A stretch of 47,607 nucleotides of DNA from Methylobacterium gnaphalii (GCF_007992215.1 NZ_BJZV01000029.1:1-47607), one strand, 5' to 3'; positions 36,285 to 45,720 are shown, numbered from the stretch's first letter. A program made the numbers and translations. The notes: generated by a model from the letters alone, not told the origin.

Positions 36285-37457
36285 ATGACGCCGCTTCGCT
36301 CGGCATCGAGGGGCCAGCCGGTTATCCGGCGCTGCCGCGCGACAGATGGAACGGTCGAGGTGATCGGTGGGCAACCCGGCATCCGCCGCGTCACGGATGC
36401 CATCTATGTCCCCCTAGGCGGCCCTGGTCATTGGGGCGTCTATGACGGCGGCCGTGAGATTGGCGGGGCGAATGCCAACGCCGGAGGAGGCCTCGATGAA
36501 GCCGCCTTCGGCGAACGGCTTCCCGCGACGGACGAACGGACCCATCTCTATCTGGGTCCGATGAGCGCGCATTTCGGGCACTTCGTGACCGACGTCATCG
36601 CACGGCTGTGGCCTCTCGTGACATGGCACGGCGAGCGCCCGAAACTGCTGTACCACGGGCCATCGGGGCTCAATCAGTGGCGCGTTCACGGCTTCATCTC
36701 GCTGATCCTCGCCCGGTTCGGCCTCGAGATCGACGACCTCGTCTGCCACGACGCGCCGCACAGGATTCCGAACCTTGTGGTGCCCGAACCCTGCTTTCGC
36801 CACGGCCGAGCCCACCAGGAATACGCGACCCTGTGCCGGCATGTCGGGCGACCATTTTGGCGGGACGACGAGGTCGATACCGAGGACCGGCCGATCTTCC
36901 TGTCGAAGCTCAAGCTGTCGGCCGGCTCCATGCACAAGCCTGCCGACGAGGAAGCGTTGGTTGAAGAGCTCAAACGCCGTGGCGTCGAGATCGTGTTCCC
37001 CGAGGAACTCAGCTTTCCCGATCAGGTCGCGCTTTTGGCGCGCCGGCGAACGATTATGGGCATCGCCGGCTCTGCCTTGCACACCTCGCTCTTCTCGGCG
37101 CCGGGGCGGCGGATCATTGCCCTGAACTACTGGGAGAAAATCAACGCCAACTTCCCAGTGATCGATCGGCTCAACGGGAACGCGGCGTTCTACTATGTCC
37201 CTAGCACGACGCAGTACGTGAAGGGCGGTGACTACCTGCTGCGCTGGACGATCGAACGTCCTGCAGCGGCGGCAGTCGAATTGATGGAGCGCGCGCACGA
37301 CTTCGCTACCATCGATGCGCGCGACAGTGCGGAGGACGAGGCTCGGGATCGCAGGGCGCGCTCGCTCGCCGGCCGAGCCGAGAGCGTCCGCCGAACGCTC
37401 GGCCGCTGCTTAAGGTCAATCGCCTCGCTGCTGCGCCGTGGTCGATGGGCGGGCTGA
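36285..37457 (+). CDS. Glycosyltransferase family 61 (DUF563) protein
   Basis: 390 residues. The core from about 90 to 340 shows the GT61 pattern: GPMSAHFGHFVTDVIARLWPL, PEPCFRHGRAHQEY, IFLSKLKLSAGSM and GIAGSALHTSLFSAPG. It probably transfers a sugar to a surface glycan or protein; the substrate cannot be told. A basic C-terminal tail (RRARSLAGRAESVRRTLGR) may contact membrane or acceptor. The ATG at 36285 is preferred to upstream starts inside the clpB terminator. It pairs with the next gene as a small glycan-related island. Confidence 0.8.
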   Translation: MTPLRSASRGQPVIRRCRATDGTVEVIGGQPGIRRVTDAIYVPLGGPGHWGVYDGGREIGGANANAGGGLDEAAFGERLPATDERTHLYLGPMSAHFGHFVTDVIARLWPLVTWHGERPKLLYHGPSGLNQWRVHGFISLILARFGLEIDDLVCHDAPHRIPNLVVPEPCFRHGRAHQEYATLCRHVGRPFWRDDEVDTEDRPIFLSKLKLSAGSMHKPADEEALVEELKRRGVEIVFPEELSFPDQVALLARRRTIMGIAGSALHTSLFSAPGRRIIALNYWEKINANFPVIDRLNGNAAFYYVPSTTQYVKGGDYLLRWTIERPAAAAVELMERAHDFATIDARDSAEDEARDRRARSLAGRAESVRRTLGRCLRSIASLLRRGRWAG

Positions 37458-37543
37458 GCCGGCTGGCGCGCGCCGCGACGTAGCCAGTCCGGTCTGCTTG
37501 GGCTAATGCGTCGACTCAAGCTGTCATCACGGCCATCGGACAC

Positions 37544-38680
37544 ATGCACGAAATCGCAAGCGCCGATCAGGGCGGTTCGTCAATATCGCGTCTCATGACG
37601 CAGTTTCAAAGCTTGGGCGACAACTGCGAATTCGGCATTGTTCAAAGGTACTGCGGATGTGAGCCGACGAGTTTGTTCCGGTTCACAATGAGCGATGTTA
37701 ATGAAATAGTTTCAGCTCTATCATATAACCTGGAAACGTATGGAGCGGCCGATGATCTCGAGATCTATGAGGGCGAGCCGTTCTACTGTTGCGCCAGCAG
37801 AAAGCATGGTTTTTCTTATCGTACTTCCAAAAAAATCGGAGAAATCGATCCAGAAGATTTGCTAAAAAGCGAATACCAAAAGGTTGCTCACCTGAAAAAC
37901 AAGTTTCGGCAAAGCTTGGCTTCTGGTGATAAAATCTTCGTTCGGAAAGGGCGGCCTGAGGAATCGTTCGACGAGTTTCTCAGCTTGGCACATGCCATTC
38001 GACGATATGGGCCCGGCAATGTCATGCGGGTGGAAGTTGCGCCAATTCCAGAGAAGATTGGGATGGTGCACTGGCATTCGCCGGGCATCATGGTCGGGTA
38101 TGTCAGCCGGTTCTCCCCCTACCAAGGGGGAATGGATATCGATCTAGAGCCCTGGGTTACGCTCTGCGAGAACGCGCTCAGTCTTGTGACCGGGGTCTCA
38201 CAGCAGACACGTTCATCGGATCAGCAGTCTTTTCCCATCCAAGCCGCTGACAAGATCCTGAGACACACATCCCGCAAAACACAGACTGGGCTATCGTCGT
38301 TCGGATCACGGGTCGCTGCGCCAGCTTTTATGCCTGGTGAGATCAACGTCTTTTCCACGTGGGTCTGGATTCCTTCCAACTTCGACGGAAGCAGGCTCTT
38401 CGGATTTATAAAAATCGGAGATACCTATCATCGGCTCGGTCACCGAGATGCAGACCTTGCTTATCGTGGAGCCTGGCAACGAGTCTGGCTTGCAGCGCAA
38501 ATCCCGTCAAAGCTGTCACATCTGCAGGTCGGACTTGCCGTGATTGCCGGCAAAGGCCAAACCTTTTGGTCGACGGATTGGCGGGCCAGCCAATATCCGA
38601 TCCCGATCAAGTCTCCGCCGCCGTCGATCGGTATCCGGCTCGGTCTAAGGGATTGGTGGTCAGGTCAAACAGCGGCCTGA
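37544..38680 (+). CDS. AT-rich gene: DUF1796-like N domain plus possible carbohydrate-binding C domain
   Basis: 378 residues. The start FQSLGDNCEFGIVQRYCG followed by SLFRF resembles the DUF1796 (papain-like cysteine peptidase) group found beside glycosyltransferases, with a candidate Cys in DNCEFG. The C-terminal third (INVFSTWVWIPSNFDG, WQRVWLAAQIPSKL, TFWSTDWRAS) looks like a jelly-roll carbohydrate-binding domain. Base composition and codon use (AAA, TTT and ATA codons) differ sharply from all neighbours, pointing to horizontal acquisition. Enzyme activity is not established. Confidence 0.68.
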   Translation: MHEIASADQGGSSISRLMTQFQSLGDNCEFGIVQRYCGCEPTSLFRFTMSDVNEIVSALSYNLETYGAADDLEIYEGEPFYCCASRKHGFSYRTSKKIGEIDPEDLLKSEYQKVAHLKNKFRQSLASGDKIFVRKGRPEESFDEFLSLAHAIRRYGPGNVMRVEVAPIPEKIGMVHWHSPGIMVGYVSRFSPYQGGMDIDLEPWVTLCENALSLVTGVSQQTRSSDQQSFPIQAADKILRHTSRKTQTGLSSFGSRVAAPAFMPGEINVFSTWVWIPSNFDGSRLFGFIKIGDTYHRLGHRDADLAYRGAWQRVWLAAQIPSKLSHLQVGLAVIAGKGQTFWSTDWRASQYPIPIKSPPPSIGIRLGLRDWWSGQTAA

Positions 38681-38778
38681 GCCACAGATCTCGCCGCGAA
38701 AAGTACCTATCCGAACGCGGCGCGATCCAGATCCACGCACGTCTTGCTCCGGCGCGCAATTCCCCCGACAACTGTGCC

Positions 38779-39453
38779 ATGGACGCCGATACGCTCACCT
38801 ACGCCGTCGGCGACATTCACGGCTGCGCCGATCTGCTCGACGCTCTACTGGACAAGATCGAAGCCCATGCGGCCGGAAGGCCGCGGCGGCTGGTCTTTCT
38901 TGGCGATTATATCGATCGCGGTGCTGACAGCGCTCGGGTGATCGAGACCCTGCGCAGGCTTCAGTGGCGCGATGAGGGCGGCGTCACCTGTCTCATGGGC
39001 AACCACGAGGCGATGCTCCTGAAGACCCTGCACGAGCGCGGCGCACTGGATCTCTGGCTGCGGAACGGAGGCTGCGACACGCTGCATTCGTTCGACGTCG
39101 ACGGGCCGGAGTATCTGCCCGGCGACGTGCTCGACTGGATCGAGGCGCTGCCGACCCTCCACCAGGATACGCAGCGCTGGTACGTCCATGCCGGCTTCCG
39201 GCCCGAGGCGGAGGTGCCGGATCCGGATGAGGATGCCCGCCTCTGGATTCGGGAGCCGTTCCTTTCGGAGGAGCGCGACTACGGCCGCCACGTCGTGCAC
39301 GGCCATACGCCGCTCTCCAGGGGGCAGCCGGATGTGCGTGCCTTCCGGACCAATCTCGATACAGGCGCGGTCTATGGCGGCGCGCTGACGGCCGCCGTGT
39401 TCGGCCTCAGTGCGGCGAAGGCGGTGGACTTCCTGCAGGTTCGCGCGCGGTGA
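38779..39453 (+). CDS. Serine/threonine protein phosphatase (metallophosphoesterase)
   Basis: 224-residue cytoplasmic phosphatase of the PPP/ApaH-like type. Metal-binding motifs GDIHGC, GDYIDRG and GNHE, and later HAGFRP and VHGHTP, are in order. Length suits bacterial PrpA/PphA-type enzymes rather than full ApaH (about 280). Target proteins unknown. The ATG at 38779 is the first that keeps GDIHG at the usual distance. Confidence 0.88.
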   Translation: MDADTLTYAVGDIHGCADLLDALLDKIEAHAAGRPRRLVFLGDYIDRGADSARVIETLRRLQWRDEGGVTCLMGNHEAMLLKTLHERGALDLWLRNGGCDTLHSFDVDGPEYLPGDVLDWIEALPTLHQDTQRWYVHAGFRPEAEVPDPDEDARLWIREPFLSEERDYGRHVVHGHTPLSRGQPDVRAFRTNLDTGAVYGGALTAAVFGLSAAKAVDFLQVRAR

Positions 39454-39517
39454 CAGGCTTGGCCGCTTGAGCCTTGGCGCAGTTTCGGCGCCTATGCCGG
39501 TAAAAGGGAGCGCGTGA

Positions 39518-40963
39518 ATGGCCGAGCACAATCAGCGGGCATCGGGATCGACGGCCGGGGAGGGGTCGCTGGCGCGTCTCGCCCTCAGGTTCACCGATTG
39601 GGCAGAGAAGTGGTTTCCCGATGCCTTCGTGTTCGTCGCCGTCGCCGTGGTCATCGTCGCGGGCGCGGCGCTCCTGAACGGCGCGCCGGTCCAGAGCGTG
39701 ACCAAGAGCTTCGGTGATGGCTTCTGGAGCCTGATCCCCTTCACGATGCAGATGGTCTTCGTAACCATCGGTGGCTACGTCGTCGCCACCTCGCCGCCAG
39801 TCCAGGCCCTGATCGACCGGCTCGCCCTGGTGCCGAAGACCGGCCGCGGCGCGGTCGGCCTCGTCGCCATCGCGACGATGCTGTCCTCGCTGCTGAGCTG
39901 GGGCCTGAGCCTGATCTTCGGCGGCTTGCTCACCCGCGCGCTGGCACGGCGCGAGGACCTGCGCATGGATTACCGCGCCGCCGGCGCCGCCGCCTATCTC
40001 GGCCTTGGGGCAACCTGGGCGATGGGGCTGTCCTCTTCGGCCGCACAGCTTCAGGCCAATCCGAAAAGCCTGCCGCCGAGCCTGCTGCCGATTACCGGCG
40101 TGATCCCGTTCAGCGAGACGATCTTCCTTTGGCAGTCCATGGTGATCGCCGCCATGTTGGTCATCATGTCTACGGTGATCGCACTGGCCTCGGCGCCGGG
40201 TCGCGACAGCGCCGTCACCGCACAGGATCTCGGCATCGATCCCAAGCGGGAAGAGGAGGAGATCAGCGGCCCTCGGCAACCCGGCGAGTGGCTGGAACAC
40301 GCGCCGCTGCTCACCATCATCATCGGCTTCCTAGCCGCCGGTTGGCTGATCCAGGAATTCGCGCGTCAGAACTGGATCGTCGCGATCTCCAACCTCAACA
40401 CCTACAACTTCCTGTTCCTGCTCCTCGGCTTCGTGCTGCACTGGCGGCCGAAGCGCTTCCTGCTGTCCCTCGGCAAGGCCGTGCCGGCGACCGCGGGCAT
40501 CCTGATCCAGTTCCCCTTCTACGCAGCCATCGCAGCGATCCTCACCGGCGCCAAGAATGCCGCTAGCCACAGCCTTTCAGACGTCATCGCGCACACCTTC
40601 GTGGCCCTGAACACGCAAGGGAGCTTCCCACTGGCGATGGGCGTGTACTCGGCCGTGCTCGGCTTCTTCATCCCGTCGGGCGGGGGCAAGTGGCTGCTCG
40701 AGGCGCCCTACGTGATGCAGGCAGCGAACGAGTTGAAGGTGCATCTCGGATGGGCGGTGCAGGTCTATAACGCGGCCGAAGCGCTGCCGAATCTGATCAA
40801 CCCGTTCTTCATGCTGCCACTGCTGGGCATCCTCGGATTGAAAGCGCGAGACATCGTCGGGTTTAGCTTCCTGCAGCTGATCTTCCACCTGCCCGTCGTG
40901 CTGTTCCTGTTATGGGCGCTTGCCTTCACGCTGGACTATCACCCGCCGGTCATGCCGAGCTGA
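39518..40963 (+). CDS. atoE: Short-chain fatty acid transporter, AtoE family
   Basis: 481-residue inner-membrane protein with about twelve helices. Family landmarks are FTDWAEKWFPDAFVF at the start, LSSLLSWGLSLIFG, AYLGLGATWAMGLSSSAA and FFIPSGGGKWLLEAPYV. E. coli AtoE takes up short-chain fatty acids for acetoacetate metabolism; here it may serve polyhydroxybutyrate or acetoacetate turnover, but no such enzymes adjoin. Confidence 0.88.
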   Translation: MAEHNQRASGSTAGEGSLARLALRFTDWAEKWFPDAFVFVAVAVVIVAGAALLNGAPVQSVTKSFGDGFWSLIPFTMQMVFVTIGGYVVATSPPVQALIDRLALVPKTGRGAVGLVAIATMLSSLLSWGLSLIFGGLLTRALARREDLRMDYRAAGAAAYLGLGATWAMGLSSSAAQLQANPKSLPPSLLPITGVIPFSETIFLWQSMVIAAMLVIMSTVIALASAPGRDSAVTAQDLGIDPKREEEEISGPRQPGEWLEHAPLLTIIIGFLAAGWLIQEFARQNWIVAISNLNTYNFLFLLLGFVLHWRPKRFLLSLGKAVPATAGILIQFPFYAAIAAILTGAKNAASHSLSDVIAHTFVALNTQGSFPLAMGVYSAVLGFFIPSGGGKWLLEAPYVMQAANELKVHLGWAVQVYNAAEALPNLINPFFMLPLLGILGLKARDIVGFSFLQLIFHLPVVLFLLWALAFTLDYHPPVMPS

Positions 40964-40983
40964 GGAAAAGGGGAAACACGTCC

Positions 40984-41601
40984 ATGCGTTTGGTTCTCAC
41001 TCTCGCTCTCGGACTGCTCATGACGGCGACCGCTTCCGCGCAGGATCGCCTGCCCGAGATTCCGGCCGACAAGCAGACAGAGGCCCAGAAGAAGGCCTCG
41101 GAGGAGTTTCTCGCTGCGCGGAAGGTGCCGGTCTTCGGTCCCTTCGTGCCCCTGCTGCGCAGCCCTCAACTGATGCTCAATGCGAGCAACATGGGGCTCT
41201 ACCTGCGCTACAACAGTGTGATCTCGCTCAAGCTCAGCGAATTCACGATCCTACTGACGGCGCGCGAGTGGAGCCAGCAGCTGGAATGGCAGATCCACGA
41301 GCCGATCGCGCTCAAGGCCGGGCTCGATGCTGCGATTGTGGAGGCGGTGAAAGAGGGAAGGCGGCCCGACGCGATGGGCGAGGACGAGGCGCTCGTTTAC
41401 GCCTTCGCTACCGAAATCCACCGCAACAAGGCCGTGAGCGACACGACCTATGCGCGTGTCGTCCAGAAATTCGGGGAGCAGGGCGCGATCGATCTCGCCG
41501 GGATCAACGGCTACTACACGCTGCTTGCGATGACCTTGAACATGGCCCGCACGGCGCTGCCCCCAGGCGTCGCGCCGCCGCTGCCGGCGCTCGTAAAATG
41601 A
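40984..41601 (+). CDS. Exported carboxymuconolactone decarboxylase-fold protein
   Basis: 205 residues. A signal peptide (cleavage near ASAQD, residue 20) precedes a CMD/AhpD-like helical domain with FTILLTAREWSQQLEWQIHEPIALKAGL. The CxxC pair of AhpD peroxidase partners is missing, so a thiol redox role is unlikely. Export is unusual for this fold. It follows atoE by 20 bp and probably shares its transcript. Confidence 0.78.
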   Translation: MRLVLTLALGLLMTATASAQDRLPEIPADKQTEAQKKASEEFLAARKVPVFGPFVPLLRSPQLMLNASNMGLYLRYNSVISLKLSEFTILLTAREWSQQLEWQIHEPIALKAGLDAAIVEAVKEGRRPDAMGEDEALVYAFATEIHRNKAVSDTTYARVVQKFGEQGAIDLAGINGYYTLLAMTLNMARTALPPGVAPPLPALVK

Positions 41602-41613
41602 AGGCCAAGCGGA

Positions 41614-41832
41614 TCAAGCCAATATCTTGCGCTTCGCGCCCGACGCATTCGAGGTGCCGCAGAGGGGGAAGTTGTCCGTTCGGAAGACCTTGAAGCGCCC
41701 GATCTCAATAGGATCGTCGGCATTCGGCGCGTAGCCGTAGCGCACCGCCCGCTTGCGAGCCTTTCTGTCGAGGCCGAGCGCCGGTCCGCTGCCGTCAGAC
41801 GTGCGTAAGGCCCGCTGCATCTGGGATGACAC
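41614..41832 (-). CDS. Possible small basic protein
   Basis: 72 codons from a GTG (an ATG four codons on is an alternative). The C-terminal half (DDPIEIGRFKVFRTDNFPLCGTSN, about residues 39-62) reads like structured protein, but no family is recognised and the ribosome binding site is poor. A 42-codon frame starting at 41923, overlapping the DUF423 stop (TGATG), runs into its start, so both might be tail genes of the DUF423 transcript. Tentative. Confidence 0.35.
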   Translation of the reverse strand: MSSQMQRALRTSDGSGPALGLDRKARKRAVRYGYAPNADDPIEIGRFKVFRTDNFPLCGTSNASGAKRKILA

Positions 41833-41922
41833 GCGATCGCGTGAACTCCGTTCCCGATCGTTCGAGATCGTGGATGATGCGAGTTAAGTACCGACGAATC
41901 CGGTGCGATTCGAGCTCTCCCA

Positions 41923-42294
41923 TCAGTCTCGCGCCGGGACGAGCGCCGCGGCCACGATCAGAAGCCAGCCGGCCATCAGCACGAATCCACCTGCCGGCGC
42001 GGCCATCGGAAAGAGCGGTGCGCCGGAGAGTGCACGCATCGCGAGATCGCCGGAAAACAGCGCGAGGCCTGCGAGTATGGCGGCGCCCGCGAGCCGCGTG
42101 AGCCGGCCGTGCGTTGCGCCGGAGCCGGCCAGCGCGACGAGGCCGACGATGAGTGGCGCGTGGAAAAGCAGGAACTGCGCGGACGTTTTCAGCGTCTCGC
42201 CACCATCTCTGTGCGCGGCCGCCGCGCTCGCGGCCACACCAAGCAGGCCGGCCAAGGCCGCAAGCGCCAGCAGGATACGATCGATCACGGTCAT
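41923..42294 (-). CDS. DUF423 family membrane protein
   Basis: 123 residues with four membrane helices; the family pattern is TVIDRILLALAALAGLLGVAASAAAAH, then FLLFHAPLIVGL and PAGGFVLMAGWLLI. Function unknown. The ATG at 42294 is preferred to the one at 42300 because GCGGAG then lies six bases away rather than touching the start. Confidence 0.82.
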   Translation of the reverse strand: MTVIDRILLALAALAGLLGVAASAAAAHRDGGETLKTSAQFLLFHAPLIVGLVALAGSGATHGRLTRLAGAAILAGLALFSGDLAMRALSGAPLFPMAAPAGGFVLMAGWLLIVAAALVPARD

Positions 42295-42637
42295 GGACAT
42301 CTCCGCAGCGGCACATGCCCTACCTGAACAGTCGCGGCTATGCCGCCCCCGCGCTGCAGAGGAAATGCCGCACATCGTCGGATGGGGCCTTCGCTACGGC
42401 TGCGGCGAGGACGAAGCGCAGCCCGCGTCGCCCGAGCACCCTGTCTCGATCGTCATGACGAGGGCGAATAGGTCGATTGAACTGGCGATGGCGGTGATCG
42501 CCGTTCCGACCTGACCCATCTTGGCGGCCGCACTGTTGAGATTCTGCACGCCGAAGGCTCCGAACCCTCGGTGCCTGTACGACGCAGTGCTTGCAGCGCT
42601 TCCGATGATCGACAACATACCGGCCGATCGTATCGGC

Positions 42638-43291
42638 TCAGGCACCGCGTTCAGCGAGCAAGCGCGCGACGCTTGCACGCAACTCCGCTACACCGCGGTC
42701 ATCCCGGCTCGAAGTGAGCAGCACCTCCGGATAGGCAGCCGGCCGTTTCGCGATGGCCGCCTGAATTCCTGCGATGCGTGCTTCCATCTCGCTCTTCTTC
42801 AGCGCGTCACCCTTGGTCAGCACGATCTGGTAGGACACCGCAGCCTTGTCGAGGCCGTCGAGCACGTCGGTGTCGATGCTCTTTAGGCCGTGGCGCGAGT
42901 CGATCAGCATGAAGACACGGGCGAGGTTGGCCCGGCCCTTCAGGTAGGCGTGAATCAACTCGGTCCACGCCTCGACCTTGGCCTTCTCCACCGCCGCGTA
43001 GCCATAGCCCGGCATGTCGACGAGGGTCAGGCGCTCGGCGATCTTGAAGAAGTTGAGCTGCTGGGTGCGGCCAGGCGTGTGCGAGGTGCGTGCCAGCGTA
43101 TTGCGTCCGGTCAGAGCGTTGATCAGGCTCGATTTGCCGACATTCGAGCGGCCGGCGAAGGCGATCTCGACGCCGTCCATCGGCGGCAGCACGCCCAGCG
43201 AGGGCGCGGCCGCGAAGAAGTCGGCGCTGCCAGCAAAAAGCAGGCGGCCGGCCTCGATGAGGCCGGCCTGTTCCGTATCGGTGTTGCTCAC
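42638..43291 (-). CDS. engB: Ribosome biogenesis GTPase EngB (YihA/YsxC)
   Basis: 217-residue cytoplasmic GTPase needed for late 50S assembly. G1 GRSNVGKSSLIN, G2 TSHTPGRTQQLNFF, G3 DMPGYGYA, G4 LTKGDAL and G5 SSRDDRG are all seen. It follows yidC on the minus strand with a 15-bp gap, as in many relatives, and belongs to the rpmH operon. Confidence 0.96.
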   Translation of the reverse strand: MSNTDTEQAGLIEAGRLLFAGSADFFAAAPSLGVLPPMDGVEIAFAGRSNVGKSSLINALTGRNTLARTSHTPGRTQQLNFFKIAERLTLVDMPGYGYAAVEKAKVEAWTELIHAYLKGRANLARVFMLIDSRHGLKSIDTDVLDGLDKAAVSYQIVLTKGDALKKSEMEARIAGIQAAIAKRPAAYPEVLLTSSRDDRGVAELRASVARLLAERGA

Positions 43292-43306
43292 GTCAGTTCT
43301 TATCCA

Positions 43307-45148
43307 TCAGCCCTTGGCTGCGGCACCCTTTTCGGGCGGTTTCTTGCTGAACGTGCCCTTGAGGTTGTCCCACAATTCCACCTTCACGCCGTTGCGGCGC
43401 ATGATGACGTATTGCTGGAGCACCGAGAGGGTATTGTTCCAGGCCCAGTAGATCACCAAGCCGGCCGGGAACGAGCCGAGCATGAAGGTGAAGATGATCG
43501 GCATGAAGGTGAAGATCTGCGCCTGGACCGGGTCCGGCGGCGCAGGGTTCATCTTCATCTGGATGAACATCGTCACACCCATGATCAGCGGCCAGACACC
43601 GAGATGGATGAAGTCAGGCGCTGCGAACGGCAACAGACCGAATAGGTTCAGAAGGCTGGTCGGATCCGGCGCCGCAAGGTCCTGAATCCAGCCGAAGAAC
43701 GGTGCGTGCCGCATCTCGATGGTAATGAACAGGACCTTGTAGAGCGCGAAGAAGACCGGGATCTGGATCAGCACCGGCCAGCAGCCGGCAACCGGATTGA
43801 TCTTCTCCTTCTTGTACAGCTCCATCATGGCCTGCTGTTGCTTCATCTTATCGTCTTTGTACCGCTCCCGGATGGAGGTCATCTCGGGCTGCACGGCCTT
43901 CATCTTGGCCATGGAGACGTAGGAGCGGTTGGCGATCGGCAGGAAGAAGATCTTCAGGATCAGCGTAACGAGCAGGATCGCGACACCGAAATTGCCAAGG
44001 AGATGGAAGAAGAAGTCCAGCGCCTTGAACATCGGCTTGGTCAGGAACCAGAACCAGCCCCAGTCGATCATCAGATCGAACTGCTTGATGCCGAGATCCT
44101 TCTGATAGCCATTGATCTGGTTGACCTCCTTGGCGCCTGCGAACAGGCGCTGCGTCGCGGAGGAGGAGGTGCCCGGCGCGACCGTCACGGCCTCACCCCG
44201 CACGCTGGTCTGGTAGACCTTGGCAGCGCCTTCGCTGCGCTCGGTAAAGGCGCCGTTGAAAGGCTTGTCCTGGTCGGGGATGACGGCGGCGGCCCAGTAC
44301 TTGTCCGTGATGCCGACGAAGCCGCCGGTCACGCCATCCCACGACTTGCCGCGGGTGTTCGGGCCGCCGAAGGACGGCTCCTTGCCGATCTTGTCGTAGG
44401 TGTATTCCTGCAGGCCGTCCGCGCCGAGGGCGCCGATCAGGCCCTCGTGCAGCACGTAGTAACCCTGGGTCTGCGGCTTACCCCAGCGCGACACCAGGCT
44501 GTACGGGTAGAGCGTGACGGCCTTCGAACCAGTGTTGTCGACCTCATCGCGCACCGTAAACATGAACTTGTCGTCGACGGCGAGAATGCGCTTGAAGGTC
44601 AGGCCCTCACCGTTGTCCCAGCTCAGCGTCACCGGCTTGCCAGGGGAAAGGACTTCGGCATCGGCCTTCCAGACCGTGTCTGCGTTCGGCAGCTTGCCGG
44701 CATCGGAACTCACCCAGCCGAACTCCGCATAATACGGGTTCTGGCTGCCGGCCGGCGACAGCAGCACGATGCGCGGGCTCTCGTCACTGACGGTCTCGTG
44801 GTAGTTCTTCAGCAGCACGTCGTCGATGCGCCCGCCCTTGAGCGCAACCGAGCCGAACAGGGCAGGGGTGTCGATGCGCAGGCGCGCCGAGCGAGCCACC
44901 GCCTCCTCGCGTGGGGCCGGCGCCTGAGCCGCCCCTGGTATAGTGCCGGCAGCCGGTGCCGACGGGCCGCCTTCCTGCGGGCTCGGCGTCGCGACGGGCG
45001 CGCTGCCGGGAGCCTGAGCAGCCTGATTCTGAGCGGCGGCCTGCTTCTGACGCTCGTTCATCGGAGCGGCGACGAAGTAGTTCCAGCCGAGCAGCACCGC
45101 CAAAGACAAGGCGATCGCGACGAACATGTTCGTCTTGTCGTTACCCAT
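43307..45148 (-). CDS. yidC: Membrane protein insertase YidC
   Basis: 613-residue inner-membrane insertase. An N-terminal helix (MFVAIALSLAVLLGWNYF) is followed by a large periplasmic beta domain (about 60-370) and the conserved five-helix core from about 385 (MFKALDFFFHLLGNFGVAILLVTL, then GCWPVLIQIPVFFALYKVL and TFMLGSFPAGLVIYWAWNN). The ATG at 45148 overlaps the end of rnpA by 8 bp. It inserts membrane proteins alone or with SecYEG. Confidence 0.96.
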   Translation of the reverse strand: MGNDKTNMFVAIALSLAVLLGWNYFVAAPMNERQKQAAAQNQAAQAPGSAPVATPSPQEGGPSAPAAGTIPGAAQAPAPREEAVARSARLRIDTPALFGSVALKGGRIDDVLLKNYHETVSDESPRIVLLSPAGSQNPYYAEFGWVSSDAGKLPNADTVWKADAEVLSPGKPVTLSWDNGEGLTFKRILAVDDKFMFTVRDEVDNTGSKAVTLYPYSLVSRWGKPQTQGYYVLHEGLIGALGADGLQEYTYDKIGKEPSFGGPNTRGKSWDGVTGGFVGITDKYWAAAVIPDQDKPFNGAFTERSEGAAKVYQTSVRGEAVTVAPGTSSSATQRLFAGAKEVNQINGYQKDLGIKQFDLMIDWGWFWFLTKPMFKALDFFFHLLGNFGVAILLVTLILKIFFLPIANRSYVSMAKMKAVQPEMTSIRERYKDDKMKQQQAMMELYKKEKINPVAGCWPVLIQIPVFFALYKVLFITIEMRHAPFFGWIQDLAAPDPTSLLNLFGLLPFAAPDFIHLGVWPLIMGVTMFIQMKMNPAPPDPVQAQIFTFMPIIFTFMLGSFPAGLVIYWAWNNTLSVLQQYVIMRRNGVKVELWDNLKGTFSKKPPEKGAAAKG

Positions 45149-45665
45149 CGGTCGATCCGTTAGCGGTCTGTGTTCTTGAAGCTGTATCGGGCTTCGCCTC
45201 GCCGGGACTCGTCCGGCGGGCGACATGTGCCCCCGATCGCACGCGAGCGCCAGGGGCCGCGACGCCGGGGCCGTCACTCCGCGTGTGGGGCGTGTCCTTC
45301 GCGCCGCGCGGCTTGGTCACGACCTTGAGCGCCCGGCGCAGGTCATCGACGAGCGTCTCGAAGGGTATCGAGAGGGCAGGGCGGCGCGCGACGAGCACGA
45401 CATCGGCCGGAGAAATGGGAGCATCATCACCGAGCGCGGCGATTGCCCCGCGCAGGCGCCGCCGGATACGGTTGCGCTCGGTGGCGTGGCCAACCCGCTT
45501 GGTGATGGTGAAGCCGAGATGGATCCCCTCGGCGGGGGCGCCGTCACGCATCTCGTCAGGCTCGCGCAGTCGTCCCTGCGCGGTCATGCGCTCGGTGTGA
45601 AAACGTCGGCCGGATGCGGCGGCTAGGAAGTCCGGTCGCCGCCTCAGGCGTTTGATGCTTGGCAC
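45141..45665 (-). CDS. rnpA: Ribonuclease P protein component
   Basis: 174 residues from a GTG with GGAG 9-12 bases upstream. The core (about 1-115) has IKRLRRRPDFL, GFTITKRVGHATERNRIRRRLR (the RNR motif) and DVVLVARRPAL. It then carries a disordered tail of about 55 residues rich in Pro, Thr, Arg and Ser, which makes it longer than the usual 110-130. Order rpmH-rnpA-yidC and the short gaps are normal. An in-frame ATG far upstream overlaps rpmH and is rejected. Confidence 0.9.
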   Translation of the reverse strand: MPSIKRLRRRPDFLAAASGRRFHTERMTAQGRLREPDEMRDGAPAEGIHLGFTITKRVGHATERNRIRRRLRGAIAALGDDAPISPADVVLVARRPALSIPFETLVDDLRRALKVVTKPRGAKDTPHTRSDGPGVAAPGARVRSGAHVARRTSPGEAKPDTASRTQTANGSTDG

Positions 45666-45720
45666 GGGCGCCGGTCTCCGGCGTCCGGCCCTGTTGGACC
45701 GGTACGCGCGATGCGCCGTC

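Noticed and set aside
33393..36374. 993-codon open frame on the minus strand opposite clpB
   Set aside because: It is antisense to a clear ClpB and its composition (Arg, Leu, Asp, His rich) is what GC-biased codons of clpB give when read backwards.
42394..42678. 94-codon minus-strand frame between DUF423 and engB
   Set aside because: It overlaps the engB end, is rich in Ser and Ala, and no homologous pattern is recognised; a shorter version from an internal ATG remains possible.
43300..43320. TTATCCATC near the engB-yidC junction as a DnaA box
   Set aside because: Single copy with two mismatches to TTATCCACA and no AT-rich unwinding region, so no origin is inferred.
43706..45163. 485-codon plus-strand frame opposite yidC
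   Set aside because: Antisense shadow of YidC, no domain motifs and no ribosome binding site.
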